This document shows positions 42,403 through 50,675 of a stretch of DNA of 64,000 nucleotides, in pieces. A program made the position numbers and the translations under genes. The stretch comes from Synechococcus sp. CS-1325 (GTDB lineage: Bacteria; Cyanobacteriota; Cyanobacteriia; PCC-6307; Cyanobiaceae), in contig JAHLYW010000030.1 of the NCBI GenBank assembly GCA_025128135.1, positions 1 to 64,000 on the forward strand, written 5' to 3'. How positions within the stretch are numbered: position 1 is the stretch's first letter; each line of letters begins with the position of its first letter. Under the pieces are notes generated by a model. The model did not search any database. It worked only from the letters and a program-made list of their open reading frames with translations, and had not been told where the DNA came from.

Positions 42403-42791
42403 CCCCGCAGATCGCAGAGCGTATTGAGATCGCCACGGCCGGTCAGCCGCAGCCGCCAACGGGCCCAGAGCCCATAGAGCGCATCCACCAGCGGCCCGAT
42501 CAACGGCCAGGCGGTGGGGGCGTAGAGCCAGCCCCAGCCCACCACCCGGTAGGCCTCACGGAAGACGGCCACATCCTTGATCACCCGGCCGCCTGGGCCG
42601 ATGGCGCGGATGCGGCCCATGGCCTCCCGGTAGCTGATCCCTGCATGGGCCACCGGGTCGTAGTCGGCCGCATCGATATCGACGAAGCGGATCAGGCCGC
42701 GCCCCCGATCACGGGCCCGCAGGCTCTCCACCTCGCGCCGGCAGAGGGGGCAGGCCCCGTCGAAAAGGAGGGTGAGGGCAGGTTCAGCCAT
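42396..42791 (-). CDS. DCC-family thiol-disulfide oxidoreductase (DUF393)
   Basis: A 131-residue protein with the family motif [15 protein letters not shown] (Cys14-x2-Cys17), preceded by the D-G of 'DG.C..C'. It has a thioredoxin-like layout and a late hydrophobic part ([20 protein letters not shown]). DCC proteins are often next to photolyase genes and may handle electron or thiol transfer. Its end overlaps the downstream photolyase start, so the two are likely co-expressed. Confidence 0.88.
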   Translation of the reverse strand: MAEPALTLLFDGACPLCRREVESLRARDRGRGLIRFVDIDAADYDPVAHAGISYREAMGRIRAIGPGGRVIKDVAVFREAYRVVGWGWLYAPTAWPLIGPLVDALYGLWARWRLRLTGRGDLNTLCDLRGC

Positions 42792-42869
42792 GGATCAACC
42801 GAGAGGGATGGCACAGAACAGTGCGGATTCCCATGCTGGAGACAACGCTATCGAGACCGCGCGGCCGGA

Positions 42870-43331
42870 TCAGGCCGTTGGCTGGATGCCTTCGGCCAGC
42901 AGAGCCTCGACGGCCCGCTGCAGAGAGGGGGCCAGGGGCCTGGTCTCCTGCAACCTGGGGCTCCAGATCCGACCGGATCGCAGCTGAGCAAGGCTCACCA
43001 GGGCCATGTCCTGGCCTTCCAGCAGCCGCAGCGCCTCCAGGGGAACCGGCAGGCTCGACCTGAAGAAATGGGCGCTGCGCTGGGGATTGATGTCGGTGAA
43101 CCAGAAGTGAAGAGCACCCGCCTGCCAGCTGATCTCTTCCTGAAGCTCACGCCTGAGGGCCTGCTCGGCCGTTTCGCCTGGATCCAGATGCCCCCCGAAC
43201 AGTCCCCAGCAGCCCGGTGCCACGATCCCGGCCACGTCGTCACGGAGCTGAACCAGCCAGGATCCCTGCCGCTCCAGCATGGCCAGGGCCACCTGCAGCG
43301 GCGGCGGAGCTTCCGATGAGGAGGAGGTCAT
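42870..43331 (-). CDS. NUDIX hydrolase
   Basis: A 153-residue protein with the complete NUDIX box GGHLDPGETAEQALRRELQE followed by E-I (G-x5-E-x7-R-E-x-x-E-E). These enzymes cleave nucleoside diphosphate-linked compounds. It starts one base after the stop of the small membrane gene upstream (TGAATG), so the two are in one operon. Substrate cannot be predicted. Confidence 0.88.
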   Translation of the reverse strand: MTSSSSEAPPPLQVALAMLERQGSWLVQLRDDVAGIVAPGCWGLFGGHLDPGETAEQALRRELQEEISWQAGALHFWFTDINPQRSAHFFRSSLPVPLEALRLLEGQDMALVSLAQLRSGRIWSPRLQETRPLAPSLQRAVEALLAEGIQPTA

Positions 43332-43586
43332 TCAGGAAACAGCGGCATCACGGGGACCCGGCAAGGGCTGGGGCGCGGGCTGGAGCAACGGTTGCAGGCT
43401 GCTGAGCCCCAGCATCACAAAGGCCAGCGCACCCACCAGAGCCAGCCAGCGCAGGGCCAGGGGGCGGCCGCGATCGACCGGCCAGTCGTCCCCATCGTCG
43501 TCGTCGCCAAAGCGCTGCTCCGGATGGGGAAGCCTGGGTCGTTGGAGCATCGGCTCGGCGCGGATCGCTCCAGTCTGGATCTGCAT
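43332..43586 (-). CDS. Small membrane protein upstream of NUDIX
   Basis: An 84-residue protein from ATG 43586 (or 43550). A basic/acidic N-terminus (FGDDDDGDDWPVD) precedes one transmembrane helix (LALVGALAFVMLGLSSLQPL) and a Pro-rich end. Its stop abuts the NUDIX ATG. No family recognised. The promoter region is shared divergently with the SDR gene 13 bases away. Confidence 0.6.
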   Translation of the reverse strand: MQIQTGAIRAEPMLQRPRLPHPEQRFGDDDDGDDWPVDRGRPLALRWLALVGALAFVMLGLSSLQPLLQPAPQPLPGPRDAAVS

Positions 43587-43598
43587 AGGGTGAACGGC

Positions 43599-44654
43599 AT
43601 GACGCCCAGCTCCACTCCGGCCCACACCAGCAGGCACATCCTGCTCACCGGCGCCAGCTCCGGCATCGGCCATCAGGCGGCCCTGCAGCTGCGCCGCGCC
43701 GGCCACCAGCTCACCTTGCCGTGCCGGGATCCGGCCACGGCTGAGGCCACGCTGGCACGTCTTGAACAAGCCGAGCCGGTGGGGCCATCCGCGCGCGCTC
43801 CGGTCTGTGACCTGGCCGATCTGGCCAGCGTCGAGCGCTGCGCCGCCGAACTGCTCGGGCTCGGTGAACCGATCGACAGCCTCGTGCTCAACGCCGGGCT
43901 CCAGTACAGCGGCGGCACCGAGCCGAGGCGATCAGCCCAGGGCCATGAACTCACCATCGCGGTGAACCACCTCGCCCACCAGGCCCTGGCCCAGCGGCTG
44001 CTTCCCCTGCTCGATGGCAGCCAGGCCCCTCGGCTGGTGGTCACCGGCTCGGAGGTGCATGACCCCGCCGCAGCCGGTGGCCGGGTCGGCCAGCCAGCTG
44101 GCCTGGGCGATCTGGCCGGCCTCAGGGCTGGCTCGGGCTTCGAGATGGTGGCTGGCGGCCTGCCGTTTGATGCCGACAAGGCCTACAAGGACAGCAAGCT
44201 CTGCAACCTGCTGTTCGCCCGCGAGCTGGAGCGGCGCCTGCAGCTGCGCGGCACACCGATGCCGGTGCTCGCCTGGAGCCCGGGCCTGGTGATCCCGCCA
44301 GGGAGCGGCGGCTTTTTCCGCTACAGCCGCCGCCACAACGAATGGGGCCAGCGCCTGTTTGCCCTGGTGGCCCGTGACCTGCTGCGCATCACCGCAACGG
44401 TTGAGCTCGCCGGAGGCCTGCTGGCGGAGCTCGCCAGCGCTGATCTCCACGGCAGCCCAGGCTTCAGCTACCGCAGCAACCGGGTGGTGGGTCTGGGCCG
44501 CCTGCGCTTCGAGCTGAGCGAACCAAGCGCTGAAGCTCTCGATGACAGCCTGGCCGAGGCGCTCTGGGCGATCAGCGCCGAGCTGGTGGGTCAGAGCGCC
44601 GAACTGCCTTCGCCAGCTGGCGGGGCCAGTCAGCGGGTCGATCACCGGCCTTGA
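43599..44654 (+). CDS. Short-chain dehydrogenase (POR/retinol dehydrogenase-like)
   Basis: A 351-residue SDR from ATG 43599. It shows the NAD(P) motif TGASSGIG (17-24), VLNAG (96-100) and the catalytic Y-x3-K in AYKDSK (Tyr196, Lys200). The overall layout resembles light-dependent protochlorophyllide reductase-like and WWOX/retinol dehydrogenase-like SDRs, but it lacks the typical POR N-terminus, so it is not called as POR. Its 3' end overlaps the convergent cytochrome b561-like gene by 83 bases. Confidence 0.85.
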   Translation: MTPSSTPAHTSRHILLTGASSGIGHQAALQLRRAGHQLTLPCRDPATAEATLARLEQAEPVGPSARAPVCDLADLASVERCAAELLGLGEPIDSLVLNAGLQYSGGTEPRRSAQGHELTIAVNHLAHQALAQRLLPLLDGSQAPRLVVTGSEVHDPAAAGGRVGQPAGLGDLAGLRAGSGFEMVAGGLPFDADKAYKDSKLCNLLFARELERRLQLRGTPMPVLAWSPGLVIPPGSGGFFRYSRRHNEWGQRLFALVARDLLRITATVELAGGLLAELASADLHGSPGFSYRSNRVVGLGRLRFELSEPSAEALDDSLAEALWAISAELVGQSAELPSPAGGASQRVDHRP

Positions 44655-45117
44655 GCCTCAGGCTGGCCATCGAGCCGGCCAGCGGCCAACCACCGCGGGC
44701 CAGCACCCCGGCCAGATGGGCCAGAACCGCCATCGCCATCACGCCCCAGGCGATCAGATGGAGGCTGTAGACGAGCTGGCTCAGGTTTCCCTGCCGCAAC
44801 CAGTCCTCCTGCATCAGCTTGCCGCTGCCGATCGCCAGGGCCAGGGCGGTCAGCGCCAGCGCATTGCTGGCCCTGGCGAGCTGCCGCCGCCCCAGGGTGA
44901 AGGCATAGGCAGCGAACAGCACGGCCAGCGGCAGCAACGCCACCCCCACCGTGCCGTGGATATCGATCCACTCTCCGGGCAGGCGGATCGGCAGCCGTCC
45001 CCAGCGCCCGTCGTACTGGCTGTAGACGAACAGACCGCTCAGCCAGGCCAGCACAACGCCGGCGGCGGTGGTTCCATGCAGCAGCCGCAGCAGGGAGGGT
45101 TGGTAGGGACGGGCCAT
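44572..45117 (-). CDS. Cytochrome b561-like membrane protein
   Basis: A 181-residue protein with four hydrophobic helices. Haem-ligand His candidates lie in RLLHGTTAAGVVLAWLSGLF, DIHGTVGVALLPLAV and YSLHLIAWGVMAMAVLAHLA, as in cytochrome b561 / di-haem cytochrome b domains. The C-terminus is cytoplasmic and basic. It probably carries electrons across the thylakoid or plasma membrane. It overlaps the SDR convergently by 83 bases and follows the P-type ATPase by 7. Confidence 0.82.
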   Translation of the reverse strand: MARPYQPSLLRLLHGTTAAGVVLAWLSGLFVYSQYDGRWGRLPIRLPGEWIDIHGTVGVALLPLAVLFAAYAFTLGRRQLARASNALALTALALAIGSGKLMQEDWLRQGNLSQLVYSLHLIAWGVMAMAVLAHLAGVLARGGWPLAGSMASLRLKAGDRPADWPRQLAKAVRRSDPPARR

Positions 45118-45124
45118 GGCGGGT

Positions 45125-47491
45125 TCAGGGCGAAGACTCAGCGGCTGGATGGGGGGCCAGCTGCCAGGCCAGCAGCAAAGCGATCACCGTGATGGCCAAC
45201 AGTATGAAGATCTGGGCCGGCAGCAGGGGCGCCAGGTTCAGCAGCTGCTGAAGGCCCGGCAGGGCGAGCACGATCAGCCACAGGCCGATGCCGATACCTG
45301 GACCGACGGCGGTGATCGGTTCCCTCGCATCACCGTTGAGCCACACCAGACCCCCACCGGCGAGCAGCAGCAGCGAGAACACCAGGCTGCGGCGTGATTC
45401 GGCGTCGGTGTCTGGCCAGAAGGCCAGCACCAGGGCGGCCACCACCAGCACCGCTCCCTGGCTGAGGGCCTGGCGCCAGATCGTTGGACCGAACAGGGGC
45501 GCCTCCGGCGGGCGGGGCGGCTGCCGCATCAGGCCAGGAGCGGGCGGCAGCGCCTCGAACACCACCGTGCAGGCCGGATCGATCACCAGGTGCAGCAGGG
45601 CGATATGCACCGGCAGCAGGATCAGCGGCTGGCCACTGAGCAGCGGCACCAGGCCCAGGGCTGCGATCGGCAGGTGAATGGCGAGGGTGTAGCCGAGGGC
45701 CCGGTGCAGGTTGGCGTCGACGCGGCGGCCCAGCTCCAGGGCCCCAACCAGATCGCTGAAGGTGTCACCCAGCAGCACCAGATCGGCGGATTCACGCGCC
45801 ACGGCGGTGCCGCGTTTGCCCATCGCCACGCCGATGTCGGCGGCCTTGAGGGCCGGGGCGTCATTGACGCCATCACCGGTCATCGCCACCACCTCACCGG
45901 CGGCCTGCAGGGCGCGCACCAGCTGCAGCTTCTGCTGGGGCATCACCCGGGCGAACACCGACACCTCGCGGATGGAGGCAGCCAGCGCCAGCGGTGAGAG
46001 GGCTTCGAGTTCCTGACCACTCAGCACCGGACCTGGCGGCAGGCCAGCCTGATCGGCGATCGAGCGGGCCGTCACGGGGCTGTCTCCCGTGATCATCACC
46101 ACGCGAACACCGGCACTCTGCGCCGTGGCGATCGCCGCCGGCACATCCGGGCGCAGCGGGTCCGCCAGAGCCAGGAAACCCACCGGCTCGAACAGGTAGC
46201 CATGGGCATCATCCGGCAGAGCACCGCTGCTTGCGAAAGGCTGCCCGTCGTGAACGGGCGCGCCATCGAGCCCGCCTGCCACCGCCAGCACCCGCAGCCC
46301 CCTGGCGGCGAGTGCATCGGCAGCGGCCAGCAGTGCGGAGCTCTGCCCACCATCGAGGTGGCACAGATCGGCGATCGCCTCGGGTGCCCCCTTGGCCGCC
46401 AGCTGCAGGCCGCCCTCGCCGTCCCGCCAGAGACGGGAGAACACCAGCAGATCACTCTGCAGCGGGTATTCGCGCTCCAGGGGCCAGTCGGGGTGGAGGT
46501 GTTCGGTGCCACCGAGATGGTCGGCAGCCAGGCGCTGGATCGCCAATTCCATCGCATCCACCGGATCACCGCGGCTGGAGAGCACCGCCAGTTCCACCAG
46601 AGCGTGAAAGGGTTCCTCCAGGGTCTCCCCGGCACTCCAGCCCTCCAGCGCTGGCCAAGTAAGAAGTTGCTGGACCCCCATCCGGTTCTCGGTGAGGGTG
46701 CCGGTCTTGTCGACGGCGAGCACCGTGGCACTGCCGAGGCTCTCCACCGCCGCGGGCCAGCGGGCCAGCACCCCGATCCGGGCCAGACGCAGGGCGCCCA
46801 GGGCCAGGAACAGGGCCAGCACCACGGGAATTTCGTTGGGCAGCACCGCCAGGGCCAGGGCCAGGGCGGCGAGCAGGGCCTGGGGCCAGTTGCCGCCCAG
46901 TCCCCCCTGGATCAGGGCCAGGGCCGCGCAGAGCCCCAGGGCCAGAACCGTGAGGCGCCCGGTGAGGCGACGGGTCTGGCGCTGCAGGCGGGTGGGCGGC
47001 GGTTGCACCGTGGCCAGGCTGCTGCCGAGCCGGCCCAGTTCGGTGGCATCGGCCACGGCCGTCACCTCCGCCCAGCCGCGGCCGCCCGCCACCAGCGAAC
47101 CCGCCAGAATCCGCTCCCCTGGCCTGGAGCGGGCCACCGGCAGGGATTCACCCGTCAGGAGGGACTCATCCAGCCACAACCCCACCGCCTCGGTGAGCTC
47201 GGCATCGGCCGCCACCCGATCGCCTTCCTCAAGGCGGAGCAGATCACCCAGATGCACCTGCTCGACCGGCAGCTCGAGCGTCTGGCCGTCCCGCAGCACC
47301 CGGGCGCGCGGCGCCGAAAGCCTTGCCAGTTCAGCCAGGGCGCGGTTGCTGCGTTGCTGCTGGACCGCATCTAGCAGGCTGATGCCCAGCACGAACAGCA
47401 GCAGGATGCCGGCGTCGACCCATTCCCCGATCAGGCCATAGATCAGGGCGCAGGCCAGCAGCAGAAGGTTGCTGGGCTCCAGCCAGCTCAT
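45125..47491 (-). CDS. P-type cation-transporting ATPase
   Basis: A 788-residue P-type ATPase. The phosphorylation motif is AVDKTGTLTENRMG near residue 260, the M4 segment is AVLPNEIPVVLALFLA, and the hinge is MTGDGVNDAPALKAADIGVA. The N-terminal cation-ATPase domain (about 60-80 residues) is absent: the protein begins inside the first membrane hairpin (MSWLEPSNLLLLACALIYGL). The tRNA-Met gene lies only 41 bases upstream. This could be a truncation at the tRNA or a subfamily feature. Ion is not predicted; PNEIP is found in some magnesium/calcium-type pumps. Confidence 0.85.
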   Translation of the reverse strand: MSWLEPSNLLLLACALIYGLIGEWVDAGILLLFVLGISLLDAVQQQRSNRALAELARLSAPRARVLRDGQTLELPVEQVHLGDLLRLEEGDRVAADAELTEAVGLWLDESLLTGESLPVARSRPGERILAGSLVAGGRGWAEVTAVADATELGRLGSSLATVQPPPTRLQRQTRRLTGRLTVLALGLCAALALIQGGLGGNWPQALLAALALALAVLPNEIPVVLALFLALGALRLARIGVLARWPAAVESLGSATVLAVDKTGTLTENRMGVQQLLTWPALEGWSAGETLEEPFHALVELAVLSSRGDPVDAMELAIQRLAADHLGGTEHLHPDWPLEREYPLQSDLLVFSRLWRDGEGGLQLAAKGAPEAIADLCHLDGGQSSALLAAADALAARGLRVLAVAGGLDGAPVHDGQPFASSGALPDDAHGYLFEPVGFLALADPLRPDVPAAIATAQSAGVRVVMITGDSPVTARSIADQAGLPPGPVLSGQELEALSPLALAASIREVSVFARVMPQQKLQLVRALQAAGEVVAMTGDGVNDAPALKAADIGVAMGKRGTAVARESADLVLLGDTFSDLVGALELGRRVDANLHRALGYTLAIHLPIAALGLVPLLSGQPLILLPVHIALLHLVIDPACTVVFEALPPAPGLMRQPPRPPEAPLFGPTIWRQALSQGAVLVVAALVLAFWPDTDAESRRSLVFSLLLLAGGGLVWLNGDAREPITAVGPGIGIGLWLIVLALPGLQQLLNLAPLLPAQIFILLAITVIALLLAWQLAPHPAAESSP

Positions 47492-47532
47492 CGGGAGCCA
47501 GGCTGCCTGGCCATCCCCCCAGCATCGATCAA

Positions 47533-47606
47533 TGGCTCGGGGGAGACTTGAACTCCCGACCTTGGGGTTATGAATCCCACGCTCTAACCAGCTGAGCTAC
47601 CGAGCC
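47533..47606 (-). tRNA. trnM: tRNA-Met (CAT), elongator type
   Basis: Folds into a full cloverleaf: acceptor stem GGCTCGG/CCGAGCC, D-arm AGCTCAGCTGGTTAGAGC, anticodon loop TTCATAA with CAT, and T-arm GTTCAAGTC. The first pair G-C and the paired acceptor stem argue for elongator tRNA-Met rather than initiator. CCA is not encoded as a triplet after the discriminator A. It sits between the nitroreductase and the P-type ATPase. Confidence 0.95.
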
Positions 47607-47703
47607 TCCAGCGATCAAACCTAGACGATGGGCAGCGGATGGACACACCCGAAAACCCACTGGACCAGCGCCAGCAGTGAAGGGAAGGCGAGGCGGGGCG
47701 GAT

Positions 47704-48366
47704 TCAGATGTGCTCGATCAGCTCGGCGGCAGGGAAGCGCACCTTGGCCAGGCTGGCGTACTTGTCTTCCGGGGCCCGGTAGCCGGCCGCACAGACCACC
47801 GCCGTTCGATAGCCCGATGTATCCAGGCCGAGCAGCCTGTCGTAATCGGGCGGAGAAAAGCCTTCGATCGGGCAGGTGTCCACCTCCAGCAGGGCGGCGG
47901 CGGTCATGAAGTTGCCCAGGGCGATGTACACCTGATTGGTGGACCACTGGTCGATCATGGCGCTGCGCGGACCATCCACCAGATCCTTCTGGATGAGATC
48001 GCGATAGAAGCTGAGCTGCTCCAACGGCAGGCCACGGGCCGCGCTGGTGGCCTGAATCAATCGGTCCAGATCTGAAGCGATGATCGAGCGCCGGGCCAGG
48101 AACACCACCAGATGGGAGGCATCGGTGATCTGGCTCTGGTTCCAGGAAAACGGTCGCAGCTCGGAGCGCAGAGCCGGATCATCGATCACCAGAAACTTCC
48201 AGGGCTGCAGGCCGTAGGAGGATGGCGTGAGCACAAGGGCGGCTTCGAGGGCGCTCCAGGTGTCGGCTGCAATCAGGCGGCAAGAATCGAACACCTTGGT
48301 GGCATAGCGCCACTGCAGGGCAGTGAGCAGGGAGGAGGGATCCGTGGCCAGAGGAGCTGTCTGCAC
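47704..48366 (-). CDS. Nitroreductase-family NAD(P)H-flavin oxidoreductase
   Basis: A 220-residue protein of NfsB type: LQWRYATKVFDSCRLI at the start, TPSSYGLQPWKFLVID (FMN-binding region), YIALGNFMTAAALLEVDTCP and GYRAPEDKYASLAKVRF at the end. Such FMN enzymes reduce nitro compounds or quinones. Single gene on the minus strand. Confidence 0.9.
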   Translation of the reverse strand: MQTAPLATDPSSLLTALQWRYATKVFDSCRLIAADTWSALEAALVLTPSSYGLQPWKFLVIDDPALRSELRPFSWNQSQITDASHLVVFLARRSIIASDLDRLIQATSAARGLPLEQLSFYRDLIQKDLVDGPRSAMIDQWSTNQVYIALGNFMTAAALLEVDTCPIEGFSPPDYDRLLGLDTSGYRTAVVCAAGYRAPEDKYASLAKVRFPAAELIEHI

Positions 48367-48455
48367 TGAAGTTGACCTGGCTGCAGAAAAGTTGTCAGTC
48401 CTGAGCTGAATTTTAAGCCGTGGCCAGCCAGCCGGAATGAATCAATGCCAACCGT

Positions 48456-49508
48456 TCAGGCCCGGCCAGGCAGAAAGGTGAGTGGGTTGACGGCACCACG
48501 GCCGGGAGGATGAATCTCGAAATGGAGGTGGGGACCGGTGCTGCGTCCGGTGCTGCCCATTTCGGCAATCGTCACCCCCTGCGCCACCACCTGTCCCACC
48601 TGCACCAGCAGGCGGCTGTTGTGGGCGTAAAGCGACTTGCTGCCGTCTTCATGCTGAATCTCGACCATGAACCCGTAACCACCGTCGTGCCAGCCGGCAA
48701 AGCTCACCTGGCCGGAGCGGGCCGCCACGATCGGAGTTCCGACATTGTTGGCGATGTCGATGCCCTTGTGCATCCGCCCCCAGCGCCAGCCATAGCCTGA
48801 GCTGAACACCCCACGGCTCGGCCAGATCCAGGTGGAATTGGCAGGACGGGGTGACTCATCGGCAGGACGCCCGAAATTCGGCAGTTCAGGCCAGCTCAGG
48901 CCACCGCTGCCGACAGGATTGAGACCCAGGATCATCCGACTGCGGACCGGCGCGGCATTGGCCACCCGGATCTGGGTGCCGGCCACCAGGCCTGCTGCCT
49001 GCAGCCCGGGATTGAGCCGTAACAGATCCTGAAGACTCATGCCATAGCGCTGGGCAAGCTTGCGAAGATTGTCGCCAAGGCGCACAACGCCCATGGCTTC
49101 CAGCGGAGGTGGTGTTGAGAGGGGTGCCCGGCGGCGAAGTTCGGAAGCATCGATGGAAGCCAGTTGCCTGGCCTGCTCGCCTCTGTTGGCAGGCAGCATC
49201 ACCCAGTCCCCGGCTCGGAGGCGGTGGTCCGCTTCAAGGGCGTTGAGCTTGGCCAGTCCGGAGGGGGGCAAGCGGAGCTGGGAGGCCAGTTCATCAAGCC
49301 TGATCCCGAAGCGGACCTTCGCCCAGAGCCGTGCCGTGCTGGGCTCCGGCAGCGCTGCCACCTGATGAGATTCGGCCGAGATGGCCTCCGGCAGGGTGTC
49401 CCAACCGGATGAGCGGGAGTCAGCACTGCCGGGAATGGCTCCAACGGCCACCAGCGAAAGCACCGGGACGGCCCCCGCCAGGGGCCAGAGGAGTTTGTAA
49501 GGCTTCAT
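48456..49508 (-). CDS. LysM/M23-type peptidoglycan endopeptidase
   Basis: A 350-residue protein from ATG 49508. A hydrophobic signal segment (WPLAGAVPVLSLVAVGAIP) leads to two LysM-like repeats (about residues 60-110 and 130-180). The C-terminal M23 domain has zinc-ligand blocks HKGIDIANNVGTP and GRSTGPHLHFEIHPPG. Secreted or outer-envelope enzyme that cuts peptidoglycan cross-bridges or activates amidases. Located downstream of the trmL-cobU-pxcA operon. Confidence 0.9.
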   Translation of the reverse strand: MKPYKLLWPLAGAVPVLSLVAVGAIPGSADSRSSGWDTLPEAISAESHQVAALPEPSTARLWAKVRFGIRLDELASQLRLPPSGLAKLNALEADHRLRAGDWVMLPANRGEQARQLASIDASELRRRAPLSTPPPLEAMGVVRLGDNLRKLAQRYGMSLQDLLRLNPGLQAAGLVAGTQIRVANAAPVRSRMILGLNPVGSGGLSWPELPNFGRPADESPRPANSTWIWPSRGVFSSGYGWRWGRMHKGIDIANNVGTPIVAARSGQVSFAGWHDGGYGFMVEIQHEDGSKSLYAHNSRLLVQVGQVVAQGVTIAEMGSTGRSTGPHLHFEIHPPGRGAVNPLTFLPGRA

Positions 49509-49639
49509 GCAAATCCCCAGAGGAACAAAGCCCGGTGGAGAAGCCAGCATCCCCGGACCGCGCCGAGAGTAGCGGTATGAACCTCCAGGCACAAGTCTCA
49601 CCCGTTCCTCATGGGGCCTGAATAGAGCGAGGGAAAGGA

Positions 49640-50116
49640 TCAGATCCCTCTCTCCAACTGCCTGATCGCTTCAAACAGAACGATCGCCGCAGCCACCGAA
49701 AGGTTGAGGCTGCGGACGCCACCACCCAGCTGCACCGAACCTGGCATCGGAATCGTCAGCTGCGCATCGGCCAGCTGCAGCGCCTCGGCAGGCAGCCCGT
49801 CTGTTTCGCGGCCCAGCAGCAGCCAGTCGTCGGCGGCGAATCTGAAGTGGGTGTAGGGAGCATCCGCCTGGCTGCTCAGGGCCACCAGCCGTCCTCCGCG
49901 CTCGAAGCGCTCCCTGGCAAAGGCCTGGAGATTGCTGTGCAGGTGCAGCTGCACCCAGGGCCAGTAATCGAGGCCGGCCCGCTTGAGCTGGCGATCCTCA
50001 AGGCTGAACCCCAGTGGAGCGATCAGGTGCAACTCGGTGCAGGTGGCAGCGCAGGTGCGGGCCACGTTTCCGGTGTTGGGGGGGATCTGGGGCTGGAAGA
50101 GAACAAGCCGAGGCAT
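49640..50116 (-). CDS. trmL: tRNA (cytidine/uridine-2'-O)-methyltransferase TrmL
   Basis: A 158-residue SpoU-family protein: LVLFQPQIPPNTGNVARTCA at the start, LIAPLGFSLEDRQLKRAGLD, LLLGRETDGLPAE and MPGSVQLGGGVRSLNLSVAA (the knotted SAM-binding end). TrmL methylates the wobble base of some tRNA-Leu. Its start lies 4 bases after the cobU stop, last gene of a five-gene operon. Confidence 0.92.
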   Translation of the reverse strand: MPRLVLFQPQIPPNTGNVARTCAATCTELHLIAPLGFSLEDRQLKRAGLDYWPWVQLHLHSNLQAFARERFERGGRLVALSSQADAPYTHFRFAADDWLLLGRETDGLPAEALQLADAQLTIPMPGSVQLGGGVRSLNLSVAAAIVLFEAIRQLERGI

Positions 50117-50120
50117 GGAA

Positions 50121-50675
50121 CTAGCCGCAGGGCACCTGCTGGCTGAGCGCCAGCAGGTTGATCGCACGGCCATGCACCACCAGCCAACTGGCCTGACAAC
50201 GCTGATGCAGCTGCTGCTGAAGCTCGCCAAGCCGGTCACGGAACAATCCCCCGATCGCCGTGGCCGGTACGACACCCCAGCCCACCTCCTCACAGACGAT
50301 CAGCTGGTCTGAGCGGCACCGGAGCAGCGCCTCGAGCAGTTCCGCCTGACAATCACTCCAGTCACCGGCGTCCAGCTCCAGGTGATGGGCCAACCAGGTG
50401 CCGAGCGAATCGATCAGCAGCAGCTGGCCGGGCTCCGCCTGATCAAGGGCCTGGCTGAGCGCTCCTGCCACTTCCCAGGTGGGCCAGCTGGCGGGGCGGC
50501 GCTGCCGGTGCAGGCTGAGGCGCTGCTGCCAGCCCTGATCCCCTTCCCGGAGTGGGCCGGTGGCGAGATAGATCACCGGCAGGCTGCTGCTGGCGGCGAG
50601 GTGCTCGGCCCAGCGGCTCTTGCCACCGCGACCGGGGCCCGTCACCAGGGTGAGGCCAGGTTCAGCCACCGCCAT
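50121..50675 (-). CDS. cobU: Adenosylcobinamide kinase/guanylyltransferase CobU
   Basis: A 184-residue protein: VTGPGRGGKSRWAEHLA (P-loop), VIYLATGP, SLGTWLAHHL and VCEEVGWGVVPATAIGGLFR, all diagnostic of CobU. It phosphorylates adenosylcobinamide and transfers GMP in lower-ligand assembly of cobamides. Overlaps pxcA by 14 bases and precedes trmL by 4. Confidence 0.93.
   Translation of the reverse strand: MAVAEPGLTLVTGPGRGGKSRWAEHLAASSSLPVIYLATGPLREGDQGWQQRLSLHRQRRPASWPTWEVAGALSQALDQAEPGQLLLIDSLGTWLAHHLELDAGDWSDCQAELLEALLRCRSDQLIVCEEVGWGVVPATAIGGLFRDRLGELQQQLHQRCQASWLVVHGRAINLLALSQQVPCG

Noticed and set aside
43599..44654. Protochlorophyllide oxidoreductase (por)
   Set aside because: SDR motifs are present, but the usual POR N-terminal sequence and Cys pattern were not seen; kept as a general SDR.
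46202..47374. 390-codon open frame on the plus strand
   Set aside because: Antisense to the P-type ATPase; no recognisable protein features.
47533..47606. tRNA-Ile2 or initiator tRNA-Met with the same CAT anticodon
   Set aside because: The initiator has an unpaired first acceptor position and a GGG/CCC anticodon stem; this one has a paired acceptor stem GGCTCGG and resembles elongator tRNA-Met.
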